DNA of 64,000 bases from an uncultured Desulfobacter sp. (lineage in GTDB: Bacteria > Desulfobacterota > Desulfobacteria > Desulfobacterales > Desulfobacteraceae), in assembly GCF_963677125.1 (NCBI RefSeq), contig NZ_OY781882.1, positions 3,542,501-3,606,500 of the forward strand, read 5' to 3'. The notes under the pieces are model-generated. The model had not been told where the DNA came from and searched no databases. It saw nothing but the letters and a program-made list of their open reading frames with translations. A program made the translations under genes and the position numbers. Every line of letters begins with the position of its first letter. Positions within the stretch are counted from its first letter, which is position 1. Below are positions 1 to 8,234 of this stretch, piece after piece.

Positions 1-734
1 TGACATATATAAAATCTGAAAAAAAGAATGAAGAGCTGATATTACAAAATAAAGAACTAAAATCTCATGTAATAGATATTGAGAAGCTTCAGCAGGAAAA
101 CAACCTTTTAAATTCAAACCTGAAAAAGGCGATAAATGACAAGGCCGATACATGGTTAAAAACCACAGCGAATCGGTTTCAACTTCAGCGAACAGATCGA
201 ATTTCAATTTATTATATCAAAAATAATTTTTTCTACATGCTATCTCGCTATTCAGTCAATGAGAAGTATAAGCTCAAGCATAGACTTAGGTTCATGCAGT
301 CTCAGAGTGCTCTTTGTCAAGCTTGGGAGAATGGGAAACATATAAATTTAGATAAGATCCCTCATTATGGTAATACAAAAAAAGAAAAGAATGCGTATTT
401 TAAAGCCATGAAGGATTATTATGGATATGATGAAGAAAAAACAAAAAAATTAACAATGAAAAGTTGCGTATATATCGCATTTTCGATAAAGAAAAGTGGT
501 GATACTTTAGGTCTTGTCCTTATTGAATCTACACTGAGAGATCGCTTCTGCGCTGATGATGTTTCCAATTTAAGCAGTTATTGCGTTACTGAAAATAAAG
601 ATTTTGTAGTTCAATTTATTGAAGAAGGCATTAAATATGGACCTCATATTAACGACTCTTTGATAAAAAAAGACCTAACAGAGCAAGAGTTTATGGATAA
701 TTTTGAAAATGAAAAGGAAAACACTTATGAATAA
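1..734 (+). CDS. Unrecognised protein, 5' end outside the window (possible partner of a Panacea gene)
   Basis: The frame that ends at 734 is open back to base 3, so the gene starts outside the window; the methionine at 237 is internal. The first 45 visible residues are rich in K, E, N and Q and look like a coiled coil. A basic stretch and then a globular C-terminal part of about 150 residues follow, containing beta-like strands such as CVYIAFSIKK and GLVLIES. I do not recognise the family. The stop codon lies inside the start of the next gene (8-bp overlap, ATGAATAA), so the two are almost certainly co-translated. Panacea-domain proteins are often the antitoxin of a two-gene module, so this protein could be the effector, but that is inference. 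The AT-rich composition differs from the housekeeping genes to the right. Confidence 0.75.
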   Translation, partial: TYIKSEKKNEELILQNKELKSHVIDIEKLQQENNLLNSNLKKAINDKADTWLKTTANRFQLQRTDRISIYYIKNNFFYMLSRYSVNEKYKLKHRLRFMQSQSALCQAWENGKHINLDKIPHYGNTKKEKNAYFKAMKDYYGYDEEKTKKLTMKSCVYIAFSIKKSGDTLGLVLIESTLRDRFCADDVSNLSSYCVTENKDFVVQFIEEGIKYGPHINDSLIKKDLTEQEFMDNFENEKENTYE

Positions 735-1203
735 ATTGGAAAGTGTTATGGCATATTTCATAATCAATTATCCCAATAAGCAAGAGCTATCAAATGCAAG
801 ACTAACCAAGTTGGTTTATCTTGCAGATTGGTTTTCTGCGTTGATTTTAAAAGAGCAGATGACTTCTATTAAGTGGGTATTCAATCATTATGGCCCTTTT
901 GTTCATGACATTGAAAATTCGGCTATTTCAAATCCTAATTTTGAGATGCAGACCGGGCAGAACATGTTTGGTAATATGAAAAACACCATAACTTATAGCG
1001 GAGATACAAATAAAATTGAATTGCTCCCAGATGAAAAGAAAATAATCCAACTCATAATTCGAAAAACACAGCCATTGTATTTTAACGATTTTATAGACTA
1101 TGTATACTCAACCTATCCGGTATCAGCTAACGAAAGATACGCCCGCCTTAAACTTGTAGAGCTTGCTGAAGAATATCGGAACCTCAAAAATAAAAATCAA
1201 TAG
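727..1203 (+). CDS. Panacea (DUF4065 / SocA-like) domain protein, putative antitoxin
   Basis: This 158-residue protein carries features I associate with the Panacea/DUF4065 family: an N-terminal helix with RLTKLVYLADW, then a W-x-F-NHYGPF block followed by a helix (VHDIENSAI), and a C-terminal helical part ending in LAEEYRNLKNKNQ. The family includes the SocA antitoxin of Caulobacter and many antitoxins paired with unrelated toxins. I chose the ATG at 727 rather than the in-frame ATG at 703 because an AAGGAAA ribosome site lies just upstream and the overlap with the preceding stop is typical of coupled genes. The pair lies 3' of a tRNA-Glu gene, a common edge of integrated elements. The domain call is fairly secure; the antitoxin role is inferred from the family. 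Confidence 0.8.
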   Translation: MNKLESVMAYFIINYPNKQELSNARLTKLVYLADWFSALILKEQMTSIKWVFNHYGPFVHDIENSAISNPNFEMQTGQNMFGNMKNTITYSGDTNKIELLPDEKKIIQLIIRKTQPLYFNDFIDYVYSTYPVSANERYARLKLVELAEEYRNLKNKNQ

Positions 1204-1264
1204 AAACGCTCAAGAAACCCTATTGCACAAAGATAAAATTGCTAAAGGACCGGAGGTGGACCGG

Positions 1265-1303
1265 AAAAACAAAAAGGATTTCGGGGCAATCCCTGAAATC
1301 CTT
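1265..1303 (-). terminator. Rho-independent terminator of tRNA-Glu
   Basis: A 13-bp near-perfect stem (arms 1274-1286 and 1291-1303, one G-T pair, 4-nt loop) is followed on the minus strand by a T-rich run (complement of 1265-1273). It begins 9 bases beyond the CCA end of the tRNA, so it should end the tRNA transcript. Confidence 0.85.
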
Positions 1304-1311
1304 GTGTTTTA

Positions 1312-1386
1312 TGGTGATCCCACCGGGAATCGAACCCGGGTTTCCGGCGTGAGAGGCCAGCGTCCTGACCGCTAGACGATGGGACC
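1312..1386 (-). tRNA. tRNA-Glu (anticodon CTC)
   Basis: The minus strand folds as a complete cloverleaf: acceptor arms GGTCCCA and TGGGATC with one G-T pair, a D-arm containing TCTAGCGGTCAGGA, an anticodon stem CTGGC/GCCGG around the loop CTCTCAC (anticodon CTC) and a T-arm with GGTTCGATTCC. The discriminator A and the CCA tail are encoded. Total length is 75 nt. Confidence 0.96.
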
Positions 1387-1406
1387 ATGTAAACTTTAGA
1401 AGTGAT

Positions 1407-1435
1407 TATTTATAATGCTTGGATTCAAAAGTCAA
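1407..1435 (-). promoter_or_regulatory. Probable sigma-70 promoter of tRNA-Glu
   Basis: On the minus strand TTGACT (1430-1435) and TAAATA (1407-1412) are separated by 17 bp, and the -10 box ends about 20 bases before the tRNA. TATAAA, two bases further upstream, is an alternative -10 with a short 15-bp spacer. Confidence 0.55.
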
Positions 1436-1505
1436 TAAAAATTAAATTCAATGTATCCCACATCAATGAGAAATCCATGACTCCAGCGCATGTTACCCTC
1501 TGAAT

Positions 1506-1724
1506 TTATTTTGGATTAAAATTTTTACGGGTGCCTTTTTTGGCGCCCAGGGCAAAGTAGAAAAGCCAGCCGATGACTGGGACAATAGCCACAAGGTGCC
1601 AGACAAATTTTTCTTTAGGTGTTGAGAAATCTTTCTTCAGCAGATCAATTAATGCAAGCATGGTCAGGACAAAGGAAACGCCGACAATGAGAAGTACATA
1701 TAAAACAAGCTCTTTGGGTGTCAT
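1506..1724 (-). CDS. Small two-helix membrane protein, PLDc_N-type
   Basis: The protein has 72 residues. It has a hydrophobic helix near residues 6-26, a charged loop LLKKDFSTPKEKFVWHL and a second helix around VAIVPVIGWLFYFALG, with a basic C-terminus. This matches the stand-alone PLDc_N (phospholipase D N-terminal, membrane-anchor) domain proteins common in bacteria; their molecular role is unknown. It follows the transglycosylase gene in the same direction after 72 bases, so the two may share a transcript. The ribosome site is weak (GGAAAAATAAA before ATG). Confidence 0.75.
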   Translation of the reverse strand: MTPKELVLYVLLIVGVSFVLTMLALIDLLKKDFSTPKEKFVWHLVAIVPVIGWLFYFALGAKKGTRKNFNPK

Positions 1725-1796
1725 TTTATTTTTCCGATTTTTTATAAACCAACGGATATTGGTCTTACGTTTTTGTTGCAGGTCAAATATTTGCCT

Positions 1797-2693
1797 TTAT
1801 TTTAATTTATCTGAAATCTTGAGCAGTGCATCTACATAATAGTTGGAGTGGTTGTACCGGAACAGGACTTCATGCTGGCGCTGACGGCTCAAACCCGATT
1901 TCCAACCGTGGTGTTTTAAGTAATTGGCCACTGAAAAAATGGCGTCATCGTGATCAAACAAATCCACCTTCCCATCCTGATTACCGTCCCTGGCCAACAT
2001 CAAAGCGTTGGAAGGCATGAACTGAGGAATGCCCATGGCGCCGGCGTAGGAGCCTTTAACAGCAACAGGATCAATGCCCTCACGGTCAGCATAACTGATC
2101 AGCGCCTTAAGCTCTTCATATCCCCACCTGCTTTTCTGATCTACTTTTTTATCAAAAGCATTCCGATCAGGTTTTTTATTATCCGATATAGCCTGCCAGA
2201 CCCTTTCAGCAAGGGCTTTGTCCGTAAGCGCTGCCATGGTGGACAAGGTGTTTATCACCGTACGCTTGCCAAGGTAAGTGCCCAAGCGAGTTTCTACCAG
2301 AAGGATAGCTGTAATAATGGTTTTGTCCACTGAAAATTTTTCCTGGGCTTTATATAGGCTCTCCTTATGCGTGGCCATATACTCTCGGGCATTGGCTATA
2401 GATTTTGGAGAAGAAAACTGGTCATAATTAAGGCTGGATTCCGAATGGACAAAAAACAGAGAGACACCCCCTGGATCAAAAAAGAATCCTTCATTGCTCA
2501 GCAGAGCATTGGTTTTTTCCGGATCAAACCCGTCCTGAATAAGCCGTTGGGTAAGGCGGTAAAAATCATTTGTCTGACCAGAGCTATCCGGTGCAGCCTC
2601 CTGCTGAGCATAGCAAACATTAACAGAAAAACAGATGATCAGCGCCACAAGAACTCTCAGGATCAATTTTGGGAAAGGGTAGATTTTTTTCAT
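1797..2693 (-). CDS. Lytic murein transglycosylase, MltB-like (SLT_2)
   Basis: This protein should cleave the glycan strand of peptidoglycan in the periplasm, leaving 1,6-anhydro ends. It has 298 residues, a signal peptide (basic start, hydrophobic 10-27, likely cut after VCYA), and the MltB-type catalytic segment ILLVETRLG with the presumed acid Glu124. The family motif YAGAMGIPQFMPSN follows around residue 215, with a downstream YLKHHGWKSG segment near the C-terminus. No lipobox is seen, so it is probably soluble or attached by its signal segment, unlike E. coli MltB. It is transcribed away from the glutamine synthetase side and is separated from it by a terminator and a palindromic repeat. 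Confidence 0.88.
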   Translation of the reverse strand: MKKIYPFPKLILRVLVALIICFSVNVCYAQQEAAPDSSGQTNDFYRLTQRLIQDGFDPEKTNALLSNEGFFFDPGGVSLFFVHSESSLNYDQFSSPKSIANAREYMATHKESLYKAQEKFSVDKTIITAILLVETRLGTYLGKRTVINTLSTMAALTDKALAERVWQAISDNKKPDRNAFDKKVDQKSRWGYEELKALISYADREGIDPVAVKGSYAGAMGIPQFMPSNALMLARDGNQDGKVDLFDHDDAIFSVANYLKHHGWKSGLSRQRQHEVLFRYNHSNYYVDALLKISDKLK

Positions 2694-2856
2694 AATTGCG
2701 TAGTCTGCTCCCTTGCTGTAATCGTTTGAGGCAGGATATTTTCCTGTTCCAGAGCCTGTTTTATTGCCATTTTATATAGCGTATTTTGTTTTTGATTGCA
2801 TTAAAAAAACGTCACAGACAAACTACATCGTGCAGACCGAAAACCGTAAATTTTGC

Positions 2857-2945
2857 CGATTACGGCGTTGGTTTTAAATTTCAATCCTCAAAATATGCCT
2901 TGTAGTCCAAAGGTTTTAATTTCAACCCGCCTTATACTCAACAAA
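2857..2945. repeat. Diverged copy of a palindromic repeat family (copy 1)
   Basis: This stretch aligns along its length with the core of the longer repeat at 10398-10518. Shared blocks include TACGGCGTTG against TGCGGCGTTG and AAATTTCAATCCTCA against AAATTTGCAATCCTCA, followed by a similar AT-rich right arm ending near CCGCC. With the terminator at 2975 it accounts for most of the 356-bp gap between the transglycosylase and glnA genes; the rest (2694-2856) should hold the transglycosylase promoter, but I see no clear boxes. Confidence 0.5.
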
Positions 2946-2974
2946 ATGTCCAGGTTTTCGTCCAGACACTACAT

Positions 2975-3018
2975 AAAAAACGGGTCCAGAAAACTGTCAA
3001 GGATTTCCGGACCCGTTT
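2975..3018 (-). terminator. Rho-independent terminator after glnA
   Basis: Ten-base arms AAACGGGTCC (2978-2987) and GGACCCGTTT (3009-3018) pair perfectly and are followed on the minus strand by six or more T (complement of the A-run at 2975-2980). It lies 32 bases past the glnA stop. Confidence 0.85.
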
Positions 3019-3049
3019 GTCAGGTCAATGCTAACACAAGGCTGTTTTT

Positions 3050-4462
3050 TTAAATGTCAAAGTACAGATAGAACTCATGGGGATGCGGACGGCTGATAAC
3101 CGGTTTAACTTCGTTTTCCATTTTGTAGTCAATCCAGTAGTCAACAACGTCCTTAGTGAAAACATCACCCTTGAGCAGGAATTCATTGTCTGCTTTAAGG
3201 GCTTCCAGAGCTTCTTCAAGGCAACCCGGTGCGGACGGGATAGCAGCCAGTTCTTCAGCCGGCAGATCATAGATGTTTTTATCCATGGGATCGCCCGGAT
3301 CAATTTTGTTCTGAATACCGTCAAGCATGGCCATGGCAATGGCGGAGAAAGCCATGTAACCGTTGGCGCTGGGATCAGGTGTACGGAATTCAAGACGTTT
3401 TGCCTTTGGAGATCCGGAGTACATGGGCAGACGGATGGCAGCAGAACGGTTCCGGCTGGAGTAGGCCAGTTTAATGGGTGCTTCAAAACCGGGAACCAGA
3501 CGTTTGTAAGAGTTGGTGGTGGGGTTGGTCAAGGCGCACAGGGCTTTGCAATGCTTCATGATACCGCCGATGGCGTACAGAGCATTGTCAGACATACCGG
3601 CATATTTGTTGCCTGCAAATGTGGGCTCTCCACCTTTCCAGAAGCTCATGTGGGTGTGCATACCGGTACCGTTGTCACCATAAAGGGGTTTGGGCATAAA
3701 GGTAACACACTGTCCGTATTTTGCAGCGACATTTCTCAATACATATTTGAACCAGGCAAGCTTGTCACCCATGTTCAGCAGGGAGTCAAACCGAAGGTCA
3801 ATTTCAGACTGGCCGGCAGAAGCAACTTCGTGGTGCTGGCATTCCATATCAATACCCAGATCCTGCAGGGTCAGCATCATCTCAGTTCTCATGTCTTGAT
3901 AGGTATCAGCGGGCGGCAGGGGGAAATAACCGTGCTTGGGTTTGATTTTGTATCCCAGATTGGGTTCGGAACCGTCACCGCTGTTCCAGTGAGCTTCCGG
4001 AGAATCAATCTCAAAAAAGGAAGCATGGGGATCTGAAGAGTAACGGATATTGGAGAAGATAAAAAACTCGGGCTCGGGACCTACAAAAATGGTGTCGCCG
4101 ATGCCGGTGCTTTTGATATAGGCTTCAGTTCTTTTGGCAATACCGCGGGGATCTCTGGAATACCCTTCACCGGTGATCGGGTCATGGATGTTGCCAATAA
4201 TGGCCAAAGTCGGCACTTTAAAAAACGGATCAATTTTTGCCGTTCCAGCTTCAGGAATGACGTTCATATCAGAGTTATCAATGTTCTGCCATGCTCTCAT
4301 GGAAGAACCGTCAAATCCAAATCCATCTTCAAAGGAAGCTTCTGTCAGCTCTGATACAGGCACACTAAAATGTTGCCACGTGCCGATGAAGTCCATATAG
4401 CGGATATCAACGACTTTAACGTCATTTTCTTTTGCCATTGCCAATACTTCTTTTGGTGTCAT
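3050..4462 (-). CDS. glnA: Glutamine synthetase, type I
   Basis: The enzyme makes glutamine from glutamate, ammonia and ATP. Its 470 residues are the normal GSI length. Visible signatures are the N-terminal beta-grasp part with GFGFDGSSM, the catalytic HHEVASAGQSEIDLRF block, the ATP-binding GTGMHTHMSFW segment and NPTTNSYKRLVPGFEAP. Tyr398 in NIYDLPAEE matches the tyrosine that is adenylylated in the GSI-beta subclass, so the enzyme may be switched by GlnE, although no glnE is in the window. It is the last gene of glnD-glnB-glnA: 87 bases separate it from glnB, with a small hairpin but no obvious separate promoter. A strong terminator follows. Confidence 0.98.
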   Translation of the reverse strand: MTPKEVLAMAKENDVKVVDIRYMDFIGTWQHFSVPVSELTEASFEDGFGFDGSSMRAWQNIDNSDMNVIPEAGTAKIDPFFKVPTLAIIGNIHDPITGEGYSRDPRGIAKRTEAYIKSTGIGDTIFVGPEPEFFIFSNIRYSSDPHASFFEIDSPEAHWNSGDGSEPNLGYKIKPKHGYFPLPPADTYQDMRTEMMLTLQDLGIDMECQHHEVASAGQSEIDLRFDSLLNMGDKLAWFKYVLRNVAAKYGQCVTFMPKPLYGDNGTGMHTHMSFWKGGEPTFAGNKYAGMSDNALYAIGGIMKHCKALCALTNPTTNSYKRLVPGFEAPIKLAYSSRNRSAAIRLPMYSGSPKAKRLEFRTPDPSANGYMAFSAIAMAMLDGIQNKIDPGDPMDKNIYDLPAEELAAIPSAPGCLEEALEALKADNEFLLKGDVFTKDVVDYWIDYKMENEVKPVISRPHPHEFYLYFDI

Positions 4463-4549
4463 GTTTCTACCTTTCCATCTATAAAGTTATTATGGGTTTA
4501 TCCTATGTTTTTTGGGTTTGAGATAATGGGCGTAAAAGCGCCTTAAACG

Positions 4550-4888
4550 TTAAATTGCATCATCTCCGCTTTCTCCGGTTCGAACCCGGATAGCCCCTTC
4601 AACCGGCAACACAAAAATCTTACCGTCACCAATCTTACCGCTGTTTGTTGCAGACCGGATAGTTTCCACGGTTTCGTCAAGTCGGTCGTCGGTCACAACA
4701 ATCTCAAGTTTTATTTTTGGAACAAAATCTACAACATACTCCGCCCCGCGATAGATCTCTTTGTGCCCTTTCTGGCGGCCGTATCCATTAACTTCTGTAA
4801 CGGTCATGCCGTAGATGCCGATTTCGCTCAAAGCCTCTTTGACATCATCCAGCTTAAAGGGTTTAATAATTGCCTCAATTTTTTTCAT
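4550..4888 (-). CDS. glnB: Nitrogen regulatory protein PII
   Basis: This is a 112-residue PII signal protein that reports glutamine, 2-oxoglutarate and ATP/ADP status to targets such as GlnE, NtrB or AmtB. The T-loop contains YRGAEYVVDF with Tyr51, the residue uridylylated by GlnD. The C-terminal signature GKIGDGKIFVLPVEGAIRVRTGE is complete. The start overlaps the end of glnD by 14 bases and its AGGAGGT ribosome site lies inside glnD, which indicates translational coupling. GlnB and GlnK are hard to tell apart by sequence; no amtB is adjacent and glnA follows, so glnB is the better name. Confidence 0.97.
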   Translation of the reverse strand: MKKIEAIIKPFKLDDVKEALSEIGIYGMTVTEVNGYGRQKGHKEIYRGAEYVVDFVPKIKLEIVVTDDRLDETVETIRSATNSGKIGDGKIFVLPVEGAIRVRTGESGDDAI

Positions 4889-7508
4889 TTATGACCTCCT
4901 TTGACTGTATCTGTGGAAGACGGTTAATAATAGCGTTTTTTATTTGATTCAATTTTTCTTCTGATTCTATTTTCTGGTCTCCTTCAATATCCCGGACGTA
5001 AAAAACATCAATCACCTGATCAACCTTAGTGGCGACCATGGCAACATTGACGTTGATACCGGACCGGTATAAGGTATTGGTAATGGCAAACAAGAGCCCT
5101 GGAAAATCATAGGTTAAAACTTCAATAATCGTAAAAAAGCTGGATGTTTCATTGTCTATGCGGACCTGGTTGTCTTCGGGTCGACTGCCGCTGGATATGG
5201 TAACCTCAGTGGGGATTTTCTCAAGCACGTTATCCAGGTAGTGGTCATCTTCAAGGGCCATGCTTAAATCCTGCCCGGCCTTTTCCCATTTTTCCTTTTC
5301 AAAAAGGCGGTCCTGGGGAGGACGGACATTAAAGATATCCAGAAAATGCCTGTCCCCCAAAAAATAGGCCTGGGAACCGACAATATCAATATTATTCTGA
5401 AAAAAAACCCCGGCAAGCTTGGAGTAAAACCCCGGCTTATCCTTACCGCAAATGGAGACGGTTCTCATATCAGACTTGTTTTCCTTTGTAATCTGCCAGA
5501 TATATTCCCGATCTCCAAGATTTCTAAATAGATTAATATGATCCACAATGTTCTGGGGAGGCACATAAAGCAGGTAGCGCCGGGACATAGCAGACAACTG
5601 CCGGGTAACCTCTTCTTCCCGCCAACTCTCCCGCAACAAAGTCAAAACGTCTTTCTTCTTTTTTTCAATAAGTCGCTGGGTTTTCTTGGACGCCAGTTCC
5701 CCTGTTTTAATAATACTCATGGTTTTAAAAAACAGGTCTTTAATCAAATTTTCGGTCCATTCGTTCCAGGCCTTGGGTCCGGTTGCCTTGGAATCTGCCA
5801 CTGTGATCAGAAAAAGCATGCGTAACAACCGAATTTTGCCGATTTTATGCGCTGTATAAACGGCTGTCTCTTCGTCATAAATATCCCGGCGGGTGGCGGT
5901 TTTGGCCAAAAACAGATGGTGTTCAATGAGGAAAAGAATATCTTCTTTTTCCACAGGACTAAATCCGAGTCGATCAACAACAGGTCCGGCTATCCTGGCC
6001 CCTCTACGGGAGTGCTCCTTGGCAGGATCGGCTTTACCGATGTCATGGAGAAGACCTGCGACAAGCAAAACATTTTTATTCCTTATCTCCTTGAACACGG
6101 AATTATAAAGGGTACCCATCATCGTATCACCAGGGTCTTTGAAACCGTTCAGAATCTGTACGCAGCGAATGGAGTGCTTGTCCACGGGAAACAGGTGATA
6201 CTGATTGTACTGAATTTTATGCACCAGCGGCGCAAATTCCGGAATAAACTGAGCCAGGATACCAGTGGAAAGCATAACATTAAGCACGTTAAATTTCCAC
6301 AAAGACATTCCCAGGATCCGTTTGAAAATCTTAACACATGCCGGATCCGTGCGCACCTCATCATCCACAAGGTGACGGAATTCCGATGCGACCCGCCTGG
6401 CCTCAATGGACAAAGGAATCCGGGTCTGACCACTTTCAAGAAAAATGCGCAGCAGTAGATCAGGGTGCTGCATAATTGTCACGGTATTAGCAAAACAAAG
6501 CCGGCGTTTTTTTACGACCAGCCCCTCGGTCTTGGTAGGACGCGGCGTAACCGTGTCTTTCTTAACCCGGCAGGTGGACACAATATCTTCAAACGTGATC
6601 TGGTAAATCTGCTTTAAAAAATCCATTTTTTCATGCAGTTCACCGAGAAAAACCTCCACCTGGGGCGAGCCCTCTGTATCCGCATAATCCATTAAGCCAG
6701 CCACTTCTGCCTGGTGCTCAAAATGCAGGGTATCGCTTTTGCGGTTGCTGATATAATGCAAACGGTTGCGCACATCCCATATATAGGTTAACGCATCTTC
6801 CAGGCTGTCGTATTCAAAATGGGACAAAAACCCATAATACTCCAAATCCCGCCGGGTCTTAATATTGGACTTAATTTTAGCGTACCACAGCAGGGTGTGG
6901 TAATCCCGAAGACCACCAAATCCTGATTTCAAGTCAGGTGAGACCAGATAGGAAGAGTCCCCGAAATCCTCCAGGCGTTTTTCTCCGTTTTCGTATAAAT
7001 AATTAAGCGTAGGCTTCAAGTGCTTTGCGGCCAGTTGCTGCCGGAATCTTTCCATGAATTCGGAATAGATCAAAGAGGCACCGCAAATAAACCTGGCATC
7101 AAGAACGGTGGTCAGAATATCAAAACGCTCAAAGGACATTTTAATACACTCATTAATGCTCCTGACTGCATACCCCACTTCAAACCTGGCATCCCATAAG
7201 GGATACAAAAGTTCCTGGACAAAGGCCTCCACATCCGGCGGAATGACTTTATCAAAAAGGATAAGCAGATCGATATCGGAATGGATACACTGCTCTTTTC
7301 TCCCGTATCCCCCCAGGGCAATGATGGCAAAAGGACTGCCCGAAATAACCATTTTCCTGGCAGCAATACTCTTCTCAAACACCCGATAAAAGTATTCATC
7401 AAGACGAGTGGTCATCTTTTCCAGGAAATTCGTTTCTTGCCCCTGGAGATACTGATCTATCAGCTCTTGTTTCTGTTCAATTAATAATTTGGCTTCAGGA
7501 CTGTCCAT
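4875..7508 (-). CDS. glnD: PII uridylyltransferase / uridylyl-removing enzyme
   Basis: GlnD adds UMP to PII when glutamine is low and removes it when glutamine is high. The 877 residues show the full domain order. The nucleotidyltransferase has GGYGR at 66-70 and metal ligands Asp78 and Asp80 in SDID; the helical linker domain follows. The HD hydrolase has LLHDIGK with His488-Asp489, and two ACT domains sit near 681-750 and 793-865. All catalytic residues I can check are present, so both activities are expected. It is the first gene of a three-gene nitrogen operon preceded by a strong sigma-54 type promoter about 140 bp upstream. Confidence 0.97.
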   Translation of the reverse strand: MDSPEAKLLIEQKQELIDQYLQGQETNFLEKMTTRLDEYFYRVFEKSIAARKMVISGSPFAIIALGGYGRKEQCIHSDIDLLILFDKVIPPDVEAFVQELLYPLWDARFEVGYAVRSINECIKMSFERFDILTTVLDARFICGASLIYSEFMERFRQQLAAKHLKPTLNYLYENGEKRLEDFGDSSYLVSPDLKSGFGGLRDYHTLLWYAKIKSNIKTRRDLEYYGFLSHFEYDSLEDALTYIWDVRNRLHYISNRKSDTLHFEHQAEVAGLMDYADTEGSPQVEVFLGELHEKMDFLKQIYQITFEDIVSTCRVKKDTVTPRPTKTEGLVVKKRRLCFANTVTIMQHPDLLLRIFLESGQTRIPLSIEARRVASEFRHLVDDEVRTDPACVKIFKRILGMSLWKFNVLNVMLSTGILAQFIPEFAPLVHKIQYNQYHLFPVDKHSIRCVQILNGFKDPGDTMMGTLYNSVFKEIRNKNVLLVAGLLHDIGKADPAKEHSRRGARIAGPVVDRLGFSPVEKEDILFLIEHHLFLAKTATRRDIYDEETAVYTAHKIGKIRLLRMLFLITVADSKATGPKAWNEWTENLIKDLFFKTMSIIKTGELASKKTQRLIEKKKKDVLTLLRESWREEEVTRQLSAMSRRYLLYVPPQNIVDHINLFRNLGDREYIWQITKENKSDMRTVSICGKDKPGFYSKLAGVFFQNNIDIVGSQAYFLGDRHFLDIFNVRPPQDRLFEKEKWEKAGQDLSMALEDDHYLDNVLEKIPTEVTISSGSRPEDNQVRIDNETSSFFTIIEVLTYDFPGLLFAITNTLYRSGINVNVAMVATKVDQVIDVFYVRDIEGDQKIESEEKLNQIKNAIINRLPQIQSKEVINEKN

Positions 7509-7645
7509 GTCTGTATTAGTATCTCTATTTTGACCTTCTATTTGACCTTTTATTAATGTCCTTTTTCCGGCTAAAACATCTCACACACCAGACCAAAAAC
7601 TTAAACACCACTTCTCATTATTGTTTGCATCCAACAATGATAGAC

Positions 7646-7662
7646 TGCAATGGATGTGCCAA
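7646..7662 (-). promoter_or_regulatory. Sigma-54 (RpoN) promoter of glnD-glnB-glnA
   Basis: The minus strand reads TTGGCACATCCATTGCA, which fits the -24/-12 consensus TGGCAC-N5-TTGCA with exactly 10 bases between GG and GC. Transcription should start near 7635, giving a leader of about 125 nt before glnD. This is a natural arrangement for NtrC-type nitrogen control. Confidence 0.85.
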
Positions 7663-7767
7663 CCCTTTATTTTCAACAAGTTATAAGGCGCCCGTGTGTC
7701 CGAGCCCCACAAATCAACGAAATGATCAAAACTTATTACAGTAATGTCTAATTTAAAGGGCGGAATA

Positions 7768-7781
7768 TTACACTTTTGTAA
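7768..7781. promoter_or_regulatory. Palindrome TTACA-N4-TGTAA upstream of the glnD promoter
   Basis: A perfect 5+5 inverted repeat lies about 105-120 bp upstream of the -24 element, at a distance usual for a sigma-54 activator site. It does not match the NtrC consensus, so the binding protein is unknown. An almost identical palindrome is at 8221-8234. The rest of the 408-bp gap 7509-7916 holds the sigma-54 promoter and a hairpin. Confidence 0.4.
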
Positions 7782-7856
7782 TCACTATCAGGTATGAGTC
7801 TAAAACCAAACAGACGAGTAAATGATATGTCAAATATTTGAAAACGCATGAATAAT

Positions 7857-7882
7857 CAGCCAGGCACATGGGTGCTTGGCTG
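7857..7882 (-). terminator. Hairpin after tatA, possible weak terminator
   Basis: An 11-bp stem (CAGCCAGGCAC paired with GTGCTTGGCTG, one G-T pair, 4-nt loop) lies about 35 bases beyond the tatA stop. No T-run follows on the minus strand, so termination there would be inefficient or factor-dependent. Confidence 0.45.
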
Positions 7883-7916
7883 TGGAAATACTGAGAAAAG
7901 CGGATAATAAATACCA

Positions 7917-8105
7917 CTAATCTTTATCTATTTTTTCAGGATCCTTTTCCTTGTCTTCATCAATGGGCTCTTTTGTTGCTTTTTTGAAATTTTTAATCCC
8001 CTTTCCTAAACCAGCACCGATTTCAGGCAACTTACCCGCGCCAAATATTATAAGGATAATCACCAGAATTATTATCAACTCCGGCATTCCTAGACCACCA
8101 ATCAT
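7917..8105 (-). CDS. tatA: Sec-independent protein translocase subunit TatA
   Basis: TatA forms the pore-like part of the twin-arginine pathway that exports folded proteins. The protein has 62 residues: a short periplasmic N-terminus, a transmembrane helix (PELIIILVIILIIFGAGKLPE), the hinge FGAGKLPEIG and an amphipathic helix GLGKGIKNFKKATKE, followed by a charged tail. These are textbook TatA/E features. It stands alone without tatB or tatC, as is frequent outside enterics. It is flanked on both sides by the TTACA-N4-TGTAA palindromes. Confidence 0.95.
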   Translation of the reverse strand: MIGGLGMPELIIILVIILIIFGAGKLPEIGAGLGKGIKNFKKATKEPIDEDKEKDPEKIDKD

Positions 8106-8220
8106 GATTCAAGCTCCTCGTTTTGTTCTTGGTCTTACTACAAAATTTATTAAATCAGGTCATTAGCATTTAACCTGTACGAAGTCAATCATTAAGGATT
8201 CATATGAACATATCACAACA

Positions 8221-8234
8221 TTACAGTTTTGTAA
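8221..8234. promoter_or_regulatory. Second TTACA-N4-TGTAA palindrome, between tatA and moxR
   Basis: This copy (TTACAGTTTTGTAA) differs from the one at 7768-7781 in a single spacer base. It lies in the divergent promoter region, 105 bp before the MoxR start and 116 bp before the tatA start. Confidence 0.4.

Noticed and set aside
1163..1375. 70-codon frame ending in GDPTGNRTRVSGVRGQRPDR
   Set aside because: It reads through the terminator and the antisense of tRNA-Glu, a well-known false gene.
3077..4036. 319-codon frame opposite glnA
   Set aside because: It is antisense to a complete glutamine synthetase, has no ribosome site and no domain.
5847..6458. 203-codon frame opposite glnD
   Set aside because: It is a shadow of the conserved GlnD coding sequence.
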